DNA of 64,000 nt from Roseiarcus sp963770275 (GCA_963770275.1 CAVYPD010000005.1:186001-250000); one strand, 5' to 3'; shown: positions 8,639 to 18,043, counted from the stretch's first letter. Notes: generated by a model from the letters alone, not told the origin. A program made the numbers and translations.

Positions 8639-9655
8639 ATGCAGAAACCAATGACGTCCCGCGCTCTTGGAAGCGCCTTTGCGCTTGCCGCGTCAGTGCT
8701 AATCGCCGCTCAAGCGCCGCTATCGTCTCCCGCCGCCCAGCAATTGAGCGTCTTCCAGTTCATTTTCTTGACCCAGATCGCGCTTCTCGTCTCCGTCCCG
8801 CTTCTGCTGATCTCCGCCGACGGCCGCCGTGGACTTGTTGGCGCGCTTGGCTCGATGGCAAACTATTGGAAATTGGCTGCGATCTTCGCGGTCAGCGCCG
8901 CGGGCCTCGTCCTTTACAACGTCAGCCTGAGCCACGCTCATCCTGTCGTTGTCGTTGCGATCCTGAACCTTGGCCCCTTTTGGGGCGCGCTCGTTGCGCT
9001 GCTCCTGAGCCGGACGCCGATTCCGGTCTCGCCATTCGTGTTCTTCCTCTGCGCGGCCGTGGCCTTTCTTGGCGCAACGGCCGTGGCCTGGAGCCAGACG
9101 AAAGACGGTTCCGGTCTCGTCGCTGAGCTTCTGAAAGGATCCTGGCTCTTCGCGCTGCCGATCCCGATCTTCACGGTTCTGAGCGCCTCGCTCATGTCCA
9201 AGTGGTTCTCGGACCTGAACGCATCCGGCGTGATTGCAGCGAACATCCTCGTGGGCGGCGCCGTCCTGATCCCCGTGACCGCGATGCTGGTGATCGCGCG
9301 GGGCGAACCCTTATTTTCGCATCTCGAGCTCACGCTTCTGATGGTCGCCGGGATTATTCTCGCCGATACGATCGGGCGGGTCTTCTATCAAAAGGCGCTC
9401 AACACCACCGGCAACGACAATGGCTTCGTCACTATGTTCCAGAACCTGGAGCCGGCGATCGCGGCGCTCATCGCGTTTTGCCTGTCGCCATGGATCGAGG
9501 GCTTGCGCTTCGAGGCGGGATGGACGTTCTTCGCCGGACTTGGGCTCACGGCCGTCAGTCTTTTCATCTTTTCGTGGAGTTCCCTGCAGCAGGCGAACAA
9601 GGACGAGAAAGTCGCGCCTGCCATTCCGGAACGAAGCCTCGCCATTCGACTTTAA
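8639..9655 (+). CDS. EamA/DMT-superfamily permease
   Basis: 338 residues with about ten hydrophobic segments in two five-helix halves, the layout of the drug/metabolite transporter superfamily. The two EamA repeats are recognisable, with GLVLYNVSLSHAHPVVVVAI in the first half and FVTMFQNLEPAIAALIAF in the second; the latter holds the conserved 'LEPxxA' turn. These inner-membrane proteins usually export amino acids or other metabolites; no substrate is evident. ATG 8639 is used; a second ATG four codons later is equally plausible. It is monocistronic. Confidence 0.82.
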   Translation: MQKPMTSRALGSAFALAASVLIAAQAPLSSPAAQQLSVFQFIFLTQIALLVSVPLLLISADGRRGLVGALGSMANYWKLAAIFAVSAAGLVLYNVSLSHAHPVVVVAILNLGPFWGALVALLLSRTPIPVSPFVFFLCAAVAFLGATAVAWSQTKDGSGLVAELLKGSWLFALPIPIFTVLSASLMSKWFSDLNASGVIAANILVGGAVLIPVTAMLVIARGEPLFSHLELTLLMVAGIILADTIGRVFYQKALNTTGNDNGFVTMFQNLEPAIAALIAFCLSPWIEGLRFEAGWTFFAGLGLTAVSLFIFSWSSLQQANKDEKVAPAIPERSLAIRL

Positions 9656-9926
9656 CGTGGCGCGCACGTTGACGATCTTGTCATTGCGAGGAGCGGTAGG
9701 CGGGGAATGACAATCCGCCTTGAATCCGTGCTCACGATCATCCGTCAGCGCCAGCTGGGCGCAAGCGAGCGGCGCGGCGATCCAAGGCCGGATCGAGCAT
9801 CCAGCGCTAATGAGCGTGCGCTCCGCTCCGCCGAACACGTGTTGACTTAGCTCACGTCCGCGTGTTTCCCATTTCATTGTCGCTTCTACGGCCGAGCGTG
9901 TAGGTGGCGGCGTTTGGGGGGAATGC

Positions 9927-10428
9927 ATGCTGACGAGACTGATTGGCGCCGCTCTCGGCGTCGGATTGATACTCCTGTCCCTTTCGGCGAAGGCAGCCAC
10001 GATTCAGGCCAGATGGGAATCAGAACTCCGATGACTTCTGGTGGTCTCAAGACACGAATCCGACGCCGGATTCTTATGCATTGGGATCCAGCACAACAGT
10101 GCCGATAACTGGCGGCTCCCCCGCGCCGGAACTCACCTACATCCAATTTCTCAATGCAAGCCAAGGCGGCGGTTTTATAACAGAACTGGGCATTTTTATT
10201 GCGTCTGGCGAGCAGCTCTATTCGGGTAGCGAAGACCATCCGGTATTCACCGCTGGGGCCTCCTACAGTCTCTATGACGTCATATCGGATGAGGTCGGCA
10301 CTCTCCAATTCTTGCTCATAGGCGCGTCTCCCGTTCCTGAGACGCCGACCTGGACGATGATGCTCGGCGGCTTTGCAACCTTAAGCGCGCTCGCGATTGC
10401 CAAGCGCAGGCGCGCCCGCGCCGCATAA
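9927..10428 (+). CDS. PEP-CTERM sorting-signal protein (one frameshift)
   Basis: A signal peptide is encoded from ATG 9927 (MLTRLIGAALGVGLILLSLS, then AKAA). That frame stops at 10034. The continuation, one frame over, reads DDFWWSQDTNPTPDSYALG and leads into a beta-rich domain that ends in PVPETPTWTMMLGGFATL plus a KRRRAR tail. This is the PEP-CTERM anchor, normally recognised by an exosortase in the outer envelope. The shift lies around 10005-10025 and is probably a sequence error. The complete product would be about 165 residues. Its function is unknown; such proteins are usually surface or extracellular-matrix components. Confidence 0.6.
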
Positions 10429-10525
10429 GCCAGGCTGACCAACTGGCGCGGACCCGCGCGGCAAAGCCCTGGGCCTATGTGGCCTATGAAACGAACGGCT
10501 AGGGCTTTGGTCTATCGCGAGTTCA

Positions 10526-11755
10526 TCAGCTGCTACTGACCATCATGCCGGAGCGGGCGCTAGCGGGCTCTTCCTCCGGCAAGGGCCTGAACGTCATTGC
10601 GACTAGGAAGGCGCCGATGCCCATGGCCCATGAGCCCACGTACAGCCACGTGTAACTGGCCAGCGCATCGTAGATGAGCCCGCCGGCCAGCGGGCCCAGC
10701 GCCATCCCTAAGCTGCCCGCCATCGCCGTGCCGCCGATGACAGTTCCCATCATCCGGAGCGGGAAGGTTTCGCGGGCCAGAACCGCGTAGAGCGGCATGA
10801 CGCCCGCGTAAATGAAGCCGAAGATCGCCGCGACGGTATAGAACTCACCCAAGCCTCGGGCGAAGACATAGGCGAGGGCGCCGAACGCCTGCGCAAGCAG
10901 GCCGAGGACCAGAATGCGCTTGGCGCCGAACCGATCGCCAAGGAGGCCGAAGCCGATCCGGCCGCCCATGCCCGCAAGCCCCTCGACGCTGTAGATCGAG
11001 ACCGCGGCCACAAGCGGGATGCCGCACGTTTGCGCGTAGCTCACGGTATGAAAGATCGGGCCGGAATGGGTGGCGCAGCAGAAGAAGTTGGTGAGAACCA
11101 GGACGACGAATTGCGGCGAGCGCAACGCCTCGCCAACCGACATGCCGGATTGGGACCCGCTCTCTGACACGGCGCTGACCCCTAAGAGCGACGGAGGCCT
11201 GCGCACCAGAAGCGCCGCCGGGATCATGAGGAGGGCGGCGACGGCAGCGAGGATCTCGAGCGTGGTTCGCCAGCTCAGGGTCGAAACGAGCCACGCGGCC
11301 AAGGGCGCCATGGTCATCGGCGCCATGCCCATGCCCGCCGAGACGAGCGACACCGCAAGGCTGCGATGGGTGTCGAACCAGCCGGTGACGCAGGCCATCA
11401 TTGGCACAATGATGGCCGCCGCGCTGCCGCCCACGAGAAGCCCGAAGATCAACTGGAACGCGACAAGCGAGGTCGCTTGGGCCGCCAGCGCCAGGCTGAC
11501 AACCAGGATGATCGTCCCGGTCAGGACAATGGCGCGCGGACCGAACCGATCGGAGAGGCTGCCCCAGGCGATGCTGCCGAACGCCATGGCGAGAAAGCCG
11601 ATGGTCATGGCGCTCGACACGCCGGTCACCGACCAGCCGGTGTCCCGAGCAATGGGCTGCAGCAGAACGGGCAGCGAGAACATGGCTCCGATCGCAACGC
11701 AGCCCAAAAGGCCGCCCGCTGCAACGATCACCCATCGGTAGGGAGATTCGGTCAT
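10526..11755 (-). CDS. MFS transporter (monocarboxylate/oxalate-formate antiporter type)
   Basis: 409 residues with twelve predicted helices. The MFS loop motif between helices 2 and 3 is WGSLSDRFGPRAIVLTG; the equivalent loop in the second half is GRIGFGLLGDRFGAKR. The N-terminal WVIVAAGGLLGCVAIGAMFS and the overall arrangement resemble the OFA/monocarboxylate group. The substrate is probably a small carboxylate, but this is inference. A dyad at 11765-11780 sits right before the ATG, so a TetR-type repressor may control it; no regulator gene is adjacent. Confidence 0.8.
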   Translation of the reverse strand: MTESPYRWVIVAAGGLLGCVAIGAMFSLPVLLQPIARDTGWSVTGVSSAMTIGFLAMAFGSIAWGSLSDRFGPRAIVLTGTIILVVSLALAAQATSLVAFQLIFGLLVGGSAAAIIVPMMACVTGWFDTHRSLAVSLVSAGMGMAPMTMAPLAAWLVSTLSWRTTLEILAAVAALLMIPAALLVRRPPSLLGVSAVSESGSQSGMSVGEALRSPQFVVLVLTNFFCCATHSGPIFHTVSYAQTCGIPLVAAVSIYSVEGLAGMGGRIGFGLLGDRFGAKRILVLGLLAQAFGALAYVFARGLGEFYTVAAIFGFIYAGVMPLYAVLARETFPLRMMGTVIGGTAMAGSLGMALGPLAGGLIYDALASYTWLYVGSWAMGIGAFLVAMTFRPLPEEEPASARSGMMVSSS

Positions 11756-11764
11756 TCCTTACCG

Positions 11765-11780
11765 TACCAACTGGTCGGTA
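11765..11780. promoter_or_regulatory. Possible TetR-type operator upstream of the MFS gene
   Basis: TACCAACTGGTCGGTA is an imperfect inverted repeat (12 of 16 positions symmetrical) with the ACCxACYxGTxGGT form common to TetR-family operators. It lies within 10-25 bases of the MFS start codon, where a bound repressor would block the promoter or the ribosome site. No TetR gene is present in the neighbourhood. Confidence 0.35.
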
Positions 11781-11932
11781 TTCTCGTCAAGAGCCATTCA
11801 AACGAAGCAATGGAGACGACGCGAGCGCGATGCGCGATGCCCGAAAGCAACGCCAATCCTGACCGGCGAGAGTGGCGCTACCGCGATCGAATAGGCGCTG
11901 GCGGCTCGCGCCACTCCGCTGGCGCGACCTCG

Positions 11933-12499
11933 TCATGCGTCAAACGTGGGCCCCATCGCATCGAACACGCCGTCGCGTCGGATCAGCGCGTGGAACAGCC
12001 CGGCGGCCAGATGCATCAGGATCAGCGCGAAGAACAGGAAGGCGAGATAGAAATGCGCGTTCCACAAGAGCGTATGCAGGCTGGGGTTGAGCGGCAGGAT
12101 CTGCGGCAGCCAGATGCCCGGCCATATCACGACCGGATATTCCGCGGCCGATAGCATCGCCCAGCCGATCAGCGGCATCGCGATCATGAGCGCGTAGAGC
12201 GCATAGTGCGAGAGATAGGCCGCGAGTTTCATGGGCTCTGGCAGATCGAGCGGCAGGGGCGGGGCGCCGTAGCGCAAGCGCACAACGAGGCGGATCAGCG
12301 CGAGGATCAGGATCAAGATCCCAAGCGGCTTATGAATGTTCACGAGCGTCAAATATTCCGACGCCACAGTCGATGCCATGCCGACGCCGATGAACAGCAT
12401 CGCCAGGATGCAGACGGCCATGAGCCAGTGCAGCGCTCGCTGCAGCGGGGTGAAGCGTTGAATGATCCTGACCGGGCGCAGCCGCTGAACGTTCGTCAT
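11933..12499 (-). CDS. Cytochrome b561
   Basis: 188 residues with four predicted transmembrane helices. It contains the histidines expected to ligate two b hemes: ALHWLMAVCIL in helix 1, NIHKPLGILILILALIR in helix 2, and the histidines near SHYALYALM and MHLAAGLFHALIRRDG. Family members of this prokaryotic group shuttle electrons from the quinol pool. The ATG at 12499 overlaps the stop codon of the catalase gene (ATGA), so the two are translationally coupled. The cytochrome therefore probably feeds electrons to the membrane-anchored catalase-peroxidase. Confidence 0.85.
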   Translation of the reverse strand: MTNVQRLRPVRIIQRFTPLQRALHWLMAVCILAMLFIGVGMASTVASEYLTLVNIHKPLGILILILALIRLVVRLRYGAPPLPLDLPEPMKLAAYLSHYALYALMIAMPLIGWAMLSAAEYPVVIWPGIWLPQILPLNPSLHTLLWNAHFYLAFLFFALILMHLAAGLFHALIRRDGVFDAMGPTFDA

Positions 12500-13575
12500 T
12501 GGGCGGCTCCCGTTGCGGTTCGCGGATAGTCTTTCTCCTCCGCCGTGCGGCGGTCGTAGGAGACCCTGTAGGCCGATGAGCGGGCCGCCGGGAACGGATC
12601 GTCCGACGTCCTTATGCCGTTCGGCAGCACCGTCGGATCGAAATTGATGTCGCGGCAGGGACCGTCCGCTTCGGCTTCGATTTTGTCCACCGTAAGCGTG
12701 CCGACCTCGACGCTGCGTCGGTCCTGAGGCCAGGCCTTGCTCGGGTCCACGGTCTGATCGCCAACGTTGGCGACAGTGACCCGCATCGTCCAACGCGCCG
12801 GGCCGGCCTTGATGCGATCCACGATCTCGGTTTCGAGGAAGTTCGGCCCTCGCTTCGCGAGCTCCTCGGGCGGCACCGGAACTGGCTGCGCCGCGGGCGT
12901 CAGCGACCAGCGCACCGCGTGGTCGTTTCCGGAACCATCTGTGAAGATGAAGCTGTTGAGGCCGTTGTAAGGCTCCTCGGCGTAACTGCCGGTCCAGGGC
13001 GCGCTCTTCGCCCAGCCGCCGAAGGCTGCGATCTCCGGATGGGCTCCGGCGAACTTCGCCATCGCGTCAGGCTCCTTGCTTGCGGATGCGATTTGGAGCT
13101 CGCGGAAGGCCTCGACCGACGCCACGGGGAAGAACGGCGCGTCGATCATCGCCATGCGCCATTCCTGGCCGTCTGGCGTGGAGATCATGAGCCCTAAGCC
13201 CCGCACGCGCTCCTTGGCGTCCTCGGCGTTCGGGTTCGGCGTGCCAAGATTGAAGCGTCCGATGACGGGATACTGACCTTTGGCGAACACCTGAGCATGC
13301 GACAGCTCTGATCCGGCGCCGTTCGCCTCAAACATTCCTGTGAAGCAAATTCCTTTGGCGTGATTGCGCCGGTGGCCGAGCGGCGGTCCTGATGGCCCGG
13401 CAAAGCCGTCAACAAGCTTCTGCGGCGTCAGGCGCTCCGGCGAGAACCATCCGGCCGTATAGGAGAAGGTTGCGGCGACAAACGCGACGACGCCCGCGAT
13501 GAGCGCGAGCGATCCAATAGGATTGCGCGGAGGCGGTCGGGACGCTTCGGGCAATGTCCGTTCTCCGTCTGACAA
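12496..13575 (-). CDS. Membrane-anchored catalase-family peroxidase (SrpA-like)
   Basis: 359 residues. A single N-terminal membrane anchor (about residues 20-43) precedes a catalase-type heme domain. The distal histidine region reads GHRRNHAKGICFTG and the proximal heme tyrosine lies in SSAYRVSYDRR. At about 310 residues the heme domain is the short catalase-related peroxidase form rather than a full catalase. The domain should lie in the periplasm, reducing peroxides with electrons delivered by the cytochrome b561 encoded directly downstream with a four-base overlap. The pair is known from other Proteobacteria. Confidence 0.85.
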   Translation of the reverse strand: MSDGERTLPEASRPPPRNPIGSLALIAGVVAFVAATFSYTAGWFSPERLTPQKLVDGFAGPSGPPLGHRRNHAKGICFTGMFEANGAGSELSHAQVFAKGQYPVIGRFNLGTPNPNAEDAKERVRGLGLMISTPDGQEWRMAMIDAPFFPVASVEAFRELQIASASKEPDAMAKFAGAHPEIAAFGGWAKSAPWTGSYAEEPYNGLNSFIFTDGSGNDHAVRWSLTPAAQPVPVPPEELAKRGPNFLETEIVDRIKAGPARWTMRVTVANVGDQTVDPSKAWPQDRRSVEVGTLTVDKIEAEADGPCRDINFDPTVLPNGIRTSDDPFPAARSSAYRVSYDRRTAEEKDYPRTATGAAQ

Positions 13576-13663
13576 TTCTGAGCCAGCCTAGCACAAAGAG
13601 TTCGGCTGGAAACATCGAGGTGCAAGCGGCAGGCCGCTCCGTTTCGTCTACGACAACGCGTAT

Positions 13664-15036
13664 TCACGGCGAGAGGTCGCCGAAGGTCGTGGGCACAAGT
13701 TCGGAGACCGTCGGGTGGATCGCCACGACGCGGGTATAGGCCGAAGCTGTTGCGCCCGCGGCCATCGCCTCGATCACGCCATGGATCGCCTCGTCGCCTC
13801 CGACGCCAAGAATTGCGGCGCCGAGGATGGCGTCGGTGTCGCGGTCGACCACGACCTTCATGAACCCCTGCGTTTCGCCCTTCTCGACCGCGCGACCAAC
13901 GCGCGTCATTGGCCGGCGACCGATCCGGACATTATGCCCTTTGGCCCGCGCTTCGGCCTCGGTCAGGCCGACTCGCCCGAGCGGTGGATCGACATAGAGC
14001 GCGTAAACGGGAATGCGATCGCTCACTTTGCGCGTCGGCGCCGTCGAGCAGGTTCGCCGCGGCGATCTCGAAATCATTGTACGAAGTGTGGGTGAAGGCG
14101 CCGCGGCCGTTGCAATCGCCGAGCGCCCAGATGTGCGGAACGTTGGTCTTCAGAGGATTCGTCGACGACGATATAGCCGTGTGCGTCGACCTTCACGCCC
14201 GCGGCCTCGAGCCCGAGATCGTCGGTGTTCGGACGGCGGCCGACCGCAAGCAGCACATGAGAACCTAGAACCTCGGGTTCGCCAGATGTGCAATTGACGC
14301 CGACCGCGATCTCCGCGCCGCGCGGTTCGAATTGAATGCATTCCGATTCAAGCCGGATCTCGATGCCTTCCGCCTCGAGGATTTCGCGGATCGCATCCGA
14401 GACTTCGTTATCCTCCCGCGCAACGAGTCGCGCCGCCTTTTCCACCACCGTGACTTCCGCTCCCAGGCGTCGAAAAACCTGCGCGAACTCGAGCCCGACA
14501 TAGCTCCCGCCAACGACGACAAGGCGCCGGGGCAGGGCGTCGAGTTCAAGCAGCGTCGTGTTGGTCAGCGTCCTCACCTGATCGCGACCCGGAAAGTCGG
14601 GAAGAACCGCTCGGCCACCAACATTGATGAAGAAGCGTTCCGCCTCGAGCACGTCGTCGCCAACGGCGAGCGTAGTTGGAGAAAGGAAGCGGGCGTGACC
14701 TCGGATGACGGTGCAATTCGCCATGCCTTCCAGCCAGTCCGTGAGATGTGAGCGGGAATTGCCGACCACGGCGTCTTTGCGCGCCATGACGGCGGCGAAA
14801 TCGATGCTGACCGGCCCGACCTTTATGCCGAAATCCATGGCCCGCCGCGCGAGATGAGCCGCATAGGCGCTCGCGACCAGCGTCTTGGTCGGCGTGCAGC
14901 CGGTGTTGACGCACGTCCCGCCGATCAGATCGCGCTCGATGAGCGCGACCTTCTGGCCCGCCGCCGCAAGCCGGCCGACCATCGGCGGTCCAGCCTGCCC
15001 GGCGCCGATCACGATCGCATCGAAATGGCGGTTCAT
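13664..15036 (-). CDS. FAD-dependent pyridine nucleotide-disulfide oxidoreductase (two frameshifts)
   Basis: Starting at ATG 15036: the FAD-binding motif GAGQAG, the redox-active disulfide in GGTCVNTGCTPTKT, and the NAD(P)H-binding GGSYVGLEFAQ. The frame shifts near 14152 to restore NVPHIWALGDCNGRGAFTHT, then near 14037 to reach the dimerisation domain (YVDPPLGRVGLTEAEARAKG and the C-terminal HPTVSELVPT with the catalytic His-Pro). About 455 residues in all, the normal size for the mercuric reductase/dihydrolipoamide dehydrogenase family. There is no N-terminal mercury-binding domain and no C-terminal cysteine pair, so mercuric reduction is unlikely. The start overlaps the stop of the DUF4126 gene. 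Confidence 0.8.
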
Positions 15037-15495
15037 CGGAGCGCCCAGATGATGATGAGCCCAAGGATGATGGCGCCGGCGTCCTCGATGAACGCAGCCG
15101 GCGTGTCGCGACCGAACGCCTTCGCCATGTAGCCGCGAATTTCCGCGCCGCCGAACGTTCCGATCACCGCGCCGATCACGCCGGCTATAAGGCCAATGAT
15201 CCAGGAGCCGGCCGCCGCGCCGATCGTCGCGCCTGACGAGGGCGCCGCCGACAATGCGAGCGCCAAACTGCATGGGGACTTTTCGGCTCGGCGTCGAGGG
15301 CAGCTGATCGCCAACCATTTCGACGATCGCCAGCAGAGTTAAGATCCAGGGCGTCCAGGCATAGCCCATGAACGCAAGCCAGGAGCCGTCGAGATTAAGA
15401 TAGCCCAGTCTCGCCGCCCAGCTCACCGCGGCTGGGCCCGTGAAAGTTCGCGAACCGGCCACGATGCCGGCCAAGAGCGCAAGTCCGTAGAGCAT
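15033..15495 (-). CDS. DUF4126-family membrane protein (one frameshift)
   Basis: The N-terminal half from ATG 15495 reads MLYGLALLAGIVAGSRTFTG and ends near VPMQFGARIVGGAL. The second half, after a shift around 15235, reads GATIGAAAGSWIIGLIAGVI and ends IEDAGAIILGLIIIWALR. Joined, it is about 153 residues with four hydrophobic helices and the SRTFTxPAAVSW motif of the family. The function is unknown. The stop codon overlaps the start of the disulfide oxidoreductase (ATGA), so the two genes form a coupled pair, an arrangement worth noting because it suggests a joint role. Confidence 0.7.
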
Positions 15496-15574
15496 CGCTT
15501 ATCCCTTTCCCTAATGCCTTTGCCGGCGCGCTCGCGGTCGGCGAACGATGTATATCCCGCACCGGTGGGAACGG

Positions 15575-15680
15575 CTACGCCTTCACTCGCACATGTTCCC
15601 CTGGCGCGTCGCCGAAGGAGTTGGAGCTTGCCGTCGCCGGGCTTGCGGGCGGGACTTTCGCCGGCGCTGCGCGGCGCAAC
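15575..15680 (-). pseudogene. Decayed duplicate of the 3' end of phaC
   Basis: On the minus strand these roughly 100 bases match the last codons of the intact phaC at 18299-18400 at roughly 85 per cent identity. They encode PARKPGDGKL..., and after one shift GDAPGEHVRVKA and a TAG stop at 15575-15577. The intact gene ends GDAPGDYVRVKA. Nothing homologous to the rest of phaC is visible upstream. It is in the same orientation as phaC and, with it, brackets the 2.6-kb transposase/tRNA/PEP-CTERM segment. Confidence 0.75.
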
Positions 15681-15851
15681 CGCGCTAAGGCGACTTGTCA
15701 TAACGGAAGCGCAAGTAATCGAGTAAGACGTTCCCCGCTTATAGGTAATTTCCCCTACACATATTTCCCGGTATTCCGTTCACAAATTTGTGATAGAGTT
15801 TATCGCGGACCGGATGTCGTTCCAGAAAAGCCGGCCGCTAAAGGGGGGGCC

Positions 15852-16530
15852 GTGGCCCGCATCGCGCGTTTCGCCGTTCCTGGCCTTCCGCATCACGTGA
15901 CCCAGCGCGGCAATCGGGGCGAGCAGGTATTCTTCGGCGACGACGACTACGAGCTCTATCGCGATCTCTTGGCCAGCCAATGCCGCAGGCACGGCGTTGC
16001 TTGCTGGGCCTATTGCCTCATGCCCAACCACGTCCATCTCATCCTGGTTCCGGACACGGAACGGGCTCTGGGACGGGCGCTCGGCGAAACACACCGGCGG
16101 TATACGTTGGTCATCAACGCCCGGCTTCGGGTGACCGGACATCTCTTCCAGTCGCGCTTCGGCTCGGTCGCGATGGACGACGAGCACTTTCTGACGGCGG
16201 CGCGCCATGTGGCGCTGAATCCGGTGCGGGCTGGGCTCGTGGTGCGGGCAGAGGACTGGCGGTGGTCGAGCGCTAGCGCGCCATCTCGAGGGCCGCGACA
16301 ACGCGCTCGTGCGTGTCGGACCGCTATTGGAGCGCTGCGGCGCTCGCTTCGCCGATCTTCTGGACGCGCCCGCCTCGGCCGGGCGGCTCTCGGCGCTGCG
16401 CGCCGCCGAAACGATCGGCCGCCCGCTGGGCTCGGCGGCCTTCCTGGATTTCATCGCCGGCGCGACCGGCCGCGATCCGCGCCCCAAGCGCCGCGGGCCC
16501 GGGTTCAGGCGGCTGGCGTCGGTGCATTAA
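15852..16530 (+). mobile_element. REP-associated tyrosine transposase (one frameshift)
   Basis: From GTG 15852, the HUH-Y1 transposase core is clear: HHVTQRGNRGEQVFF, then YCLMPNHVHLILVP with the metal-binding HUH, and the TGHLFQSRFGSVAMDD segment with YVALNPVRAGLV-like RHVALNPVRAGL. The frame shifts near 16280, after which the C-terminal part ends DPRPKRRGPGFRRLASVH. About 225 residues, the typical RayT/transposase_17 size. These single-copy enzymes are linked to the spread of REP palindromes. Candidates for its substrates in this window are the palindromes at 8258-8404, but no matching repeats directly flank the gene. Confidence 0.8.
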
Positions 16531-17189
16531 TCGGTCAGGGTGTCTCCTTCATAGGCACGGGCACTGAAGTTGCTTTCTTCTGCGCCCATAGAATCCTGGC
16601 CCGGATCTCCGTCAGCCCGCTAAGTGTGGTCCCAGCTATGCCTAGCGCCGGCGAGCGGCTGTGAAATTGTCTCCTCGACGAGCATCTGCGAAACCAAGCG
16701 TCGAAGCCGGCCAGCGACATGGCCAGGTCGATAGCGGCTCGGACGGATATGTCACAGAATGCGACTATCCTGTGCTGTCAGCAATGCGTACGATCCGTTC
16801 GGGCTCAGCCATTCAGAGGTCCGTCGACTTCTCAGTAAGACTTTGCAATCGAAACAGATCTGTTGAGTTGATAGGGACGACCTCACTCTCTTATCCGATC
16901 TTGTAGCTGAGACTACGTTGTCGGGACTATCTACGAAATGGAGCGGAGGTATTAGCACTACGCGATCAGATCGTCACGGATGGTTTTCCAGGCGGACGAA
17001 AGTTTCGCATTTTCGCAAATCAACGCGGCGGAAATATCGGGACAAGGACTTCAGCGGGCTAATGCCTGTCGATTCGTATGAACGCGGTGCGTGACGTCCG
17101 CGCTTGGAACCCGCTCGGCAGCAGGCGAGATGTCCCACTGATGAGATTCCGGATGGGCGTTGATCAAAGAATGGAGTCGCCGCTCACGG
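16531..17189. other. Intergenic stretch without recognisable genes
   Basis: About 660 bases after the transposase. Reading frames are short and of no recognisable family. AT content is higher than in flanking genes, consistent with decayed accessory DNA. I see no repeat pair or terminator that I can support. Confidence 0.35.
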
Positions 17190-17279
17190 ATCCGCGTGGC
17201 AAGCGAACGTACGCTCAAGGCACTTGCCGGATTCTGTTTCGCCCACGGGGTGCTCCCGGTTCAAGTCCGGTCGCGGGCA
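17190..17279 (+). tRNA. Degenerate tRNA-Leu-like sequence
   Basis: The 3' part has a T-arm (CCCGGTTCAAGTCCGGT, four of five stem pairs) followed by CGCGGGC and discriminator A, the form of a class II tRNA-Leu with a long variable arm. The 5' ATCCGCG can pair with CGCGGGC at five Watson-Crick positions and one wobble. The anticodon region (CAAGGCACTTGCCGG) does not form a proper loop and looks as if a few bases are missing. It is therefore more likely a tRNA remnant or an integration-site fragment than a working gene. Confidence 0.35.
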
Positions 17280-17640
17280 ACAGCTGCAGAGGTTGGGTCC
17301 CCACTCCAGGAGCCGCCGGCGCGTCGCCGCCGCCACTCGAAAACATGGCAAGCGGCCCGCTGGCCGCCGGGTCGAAGGTATAAACAGAAGGATCATATGC
17401 AAGCGACATGGTCACCCCGGTCACGTCCACTGCGGTCGGATCAGCTGCGATTGTTAGCCCCAAGCAAAGCCAGCGACCGCCCCCGGCCGCCTTACAAAGT
17501 AGAGAGGCCGCCAAGCTTGCACCGGGTACTGGGATTGGTGCTAACGCGAATGCTTCTCGCGACATTAGAACTATGCTCGTCGAGAGGAAGGTCAGCGCAA
17601 TCGTGGACAGGCTGCTGATAAGTATCCGTCGAGATAACAT
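17280..17640 (-). pseudogene. 5' part of a split PEP-CTERM-type secreted protein gene
   Basis: The frame starts with a long signal peptide (MLSRRILISSLSTIALTFLS...) and continues LGLTIAADPTAVDVTGVTMS, then YDPSVYTFDPAASGPL. This is typical of the beta-sandwich region of alphaproteobacterial PEP-CTERM proteins. The coherent sequence ends at 17280, exactly where the tRNA-Leu-like sequence begins on the other strand. The remaining part of such a protein lies on the plus strand at 17756. The gene appears to have been broken by an inversion. Confidence 0.5.
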
Positions 17641-17755
17641 GACCTACTCCCGCCTAGAGTGTATTTCCACCATCAAACGCAATCTGTTCAAATCTTAGCC
17701 CTGCCACCGATCTCGTCCAGCAACAACTAATTATGAGGCCCGCGTTGATTGAATA

Positions 17756-18043
17756 GTCACCCCGTCACAGACCGTGACGGACGATACTGTAGCCGGGATC
17801 GTGACCGTCAGCTATTCACTGCCAACGCCTCTCGATTTTACTACGCCGGGTGACACAAATCTGTTCGCTTTCTATTTCGAGGCGAAGAGCCCTTACAATC
17901 CATATGCGACCTACGCGACGTTTTACGATAAGCCGGGAACTTATGACTTCACTCAACTCGAAGCCAGTTGCATCTCAACTCTCCCCTGCGGCAGCGATAC
18001 GCCGGTCTACGGCAGTGAGATCCGCTCGGTTCCCGACGGGTGC
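17756..18043 (+). pseudogene. Middle part of the split PEP-CTERM-type gene, opposite strand
   Basis: An open frame without a proper start reads VTVSYSLPTPLDFTTPGDTN, then LFAFYFEAKSPYNPYATYA and YDFTQLEASCISTLPCG. It looks like the continuation of the secreted protein whose beginning lies on the minus strand at 17640-17280. Homology is lost after about 18043, and no PEP-CTERM tail follows. Inverting 17280-17755 would join the two parts in order. The assignment is inference from sequence style. Confidence 0.4.

Noticed and set aside
13664..15036. Mercuric reductase (merA)
   Set aside because: The disulfide reductase has no N-terminal metal-binding domain and no C-terminal Cys pair, and there are no other mer genes.
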